NCBI RefSeq assembly: GCF_023078275.1
Contig: NC_062992.1
Coordinates: forward strand, 14,607,706 to 14,671,705
Source of the DNA: Leguminivora glycinivorella
Lineage: Eukaryota; Arthropoda; Insecta; Lepidoptera; Tortricidae
Length of the DNA stretch: 64,000 bases
Reading direction: 5' to 3'
The position numbers were made by a program, and so were the translations under genes. Below the pieces are notes generated by a model. It searched no databases. It was not told the DNA's origin and saw nothing but the letters and a program-made list of their open reading frames with translations. Positions 63,892 through 64,000 of this stretch are shown here, piece by piece (position 1 is the stretch's first letter; each line of letters starts with the position of its first letter).

Positions 63892-64000
63892 CGCTCGTTT
63901 GGGAGCGTGGGTGGGTCGGGCCCGAAATTGCGTAACTTGCTTTGGAGATATGAAATAGTATTACCTAATTGAAATGGCGCGGGAATGATTTCCCGTGTTG
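63892..64000. other. Spacer at window end
   Basis: Nothing recognised. Confidence 0.3.

Overview
The window looks like repeat-dense nuclear DNA from a moth or butterfly (Lepidoptera). The evidence is AT-rich sequence, many short non-autonomous elements of types common in lepidopteran genomes, Helitron-like fragments with TC...CTAG ends, Jockey/CR1- and RTE-type LINEs, Penelope-like debris and a BEL/Pao element. No host protein-coding gene, rRNA or functional tRNA gene could be supported. Every long reading frame belongs to a mobile element or a tandem repeat. Species cannot be named from the sequence.

Layout. 1-867: 120-bp tandem array, open in one frame throughout. 1187-2770: a dispersed repeat (here called S3) split by a fold-back Penelope-like insertion (1241-2467), itself split by a hAT-type MITE (1433-1948). 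3392-3920: Helitron-like fragment and a perfect 76-bp-arm hairpin carrying a hammerhead-ribozyme-like core. 4230-12723: a decayed Jockey/CR1-type LINE (ORF1, endonuclease, reverse transcriptase) interrupted by a 3.27-kb insertion at TTAA (7352-10620). 13-34 kb: a mosaic of SINEs, MITEs and LINE tails, including a family nested into its own copy (20958-22057) and a 1.28-kb element with a scattered 13-bp motif (32446-33725). 34.8-35.7 kb: array of 22-bp palindromic units. 35.7-39.15 kb: about 3.4 kb with nothing recognised.

39151-45512 is the best preserved element: a BEL/Pao LTR retrotransposon with LTRs that read identical, a 5-bp target duplication, a tRNA-Tyr primer binding site, a G-rich polypurine tract and one uninterrupted 1779-codon Gag-Pol frame. 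It looks young and possibly still competent. Further right are a 5'-truncated LINE (minus, 49784-51260), an RTE LINE inserted into the tip of a palindromic hAT MITE (53368-56047), a tRNA-headed SINE beside a complete short Helitron-like element (56709-57177), and many hairpin MITEs up to 63891.

The elements interact mainly by nesting, so relative ages can be read from who interrupts whom. Family labels S1-S7 are local names used here: S1 = SINE-like with a TGTA tail; S2 = retroposon with an internal hairpin and A tail; S3 = 'CCGGCC...CCCTAAAAA' repeat; S4/S5 = elements ending in TAGTTATTTGTTxTACAAGG; S6 = element with CCCCGAC-type ends; S7 = dispersed repeat shared by 34.5 and 46.7 kb.
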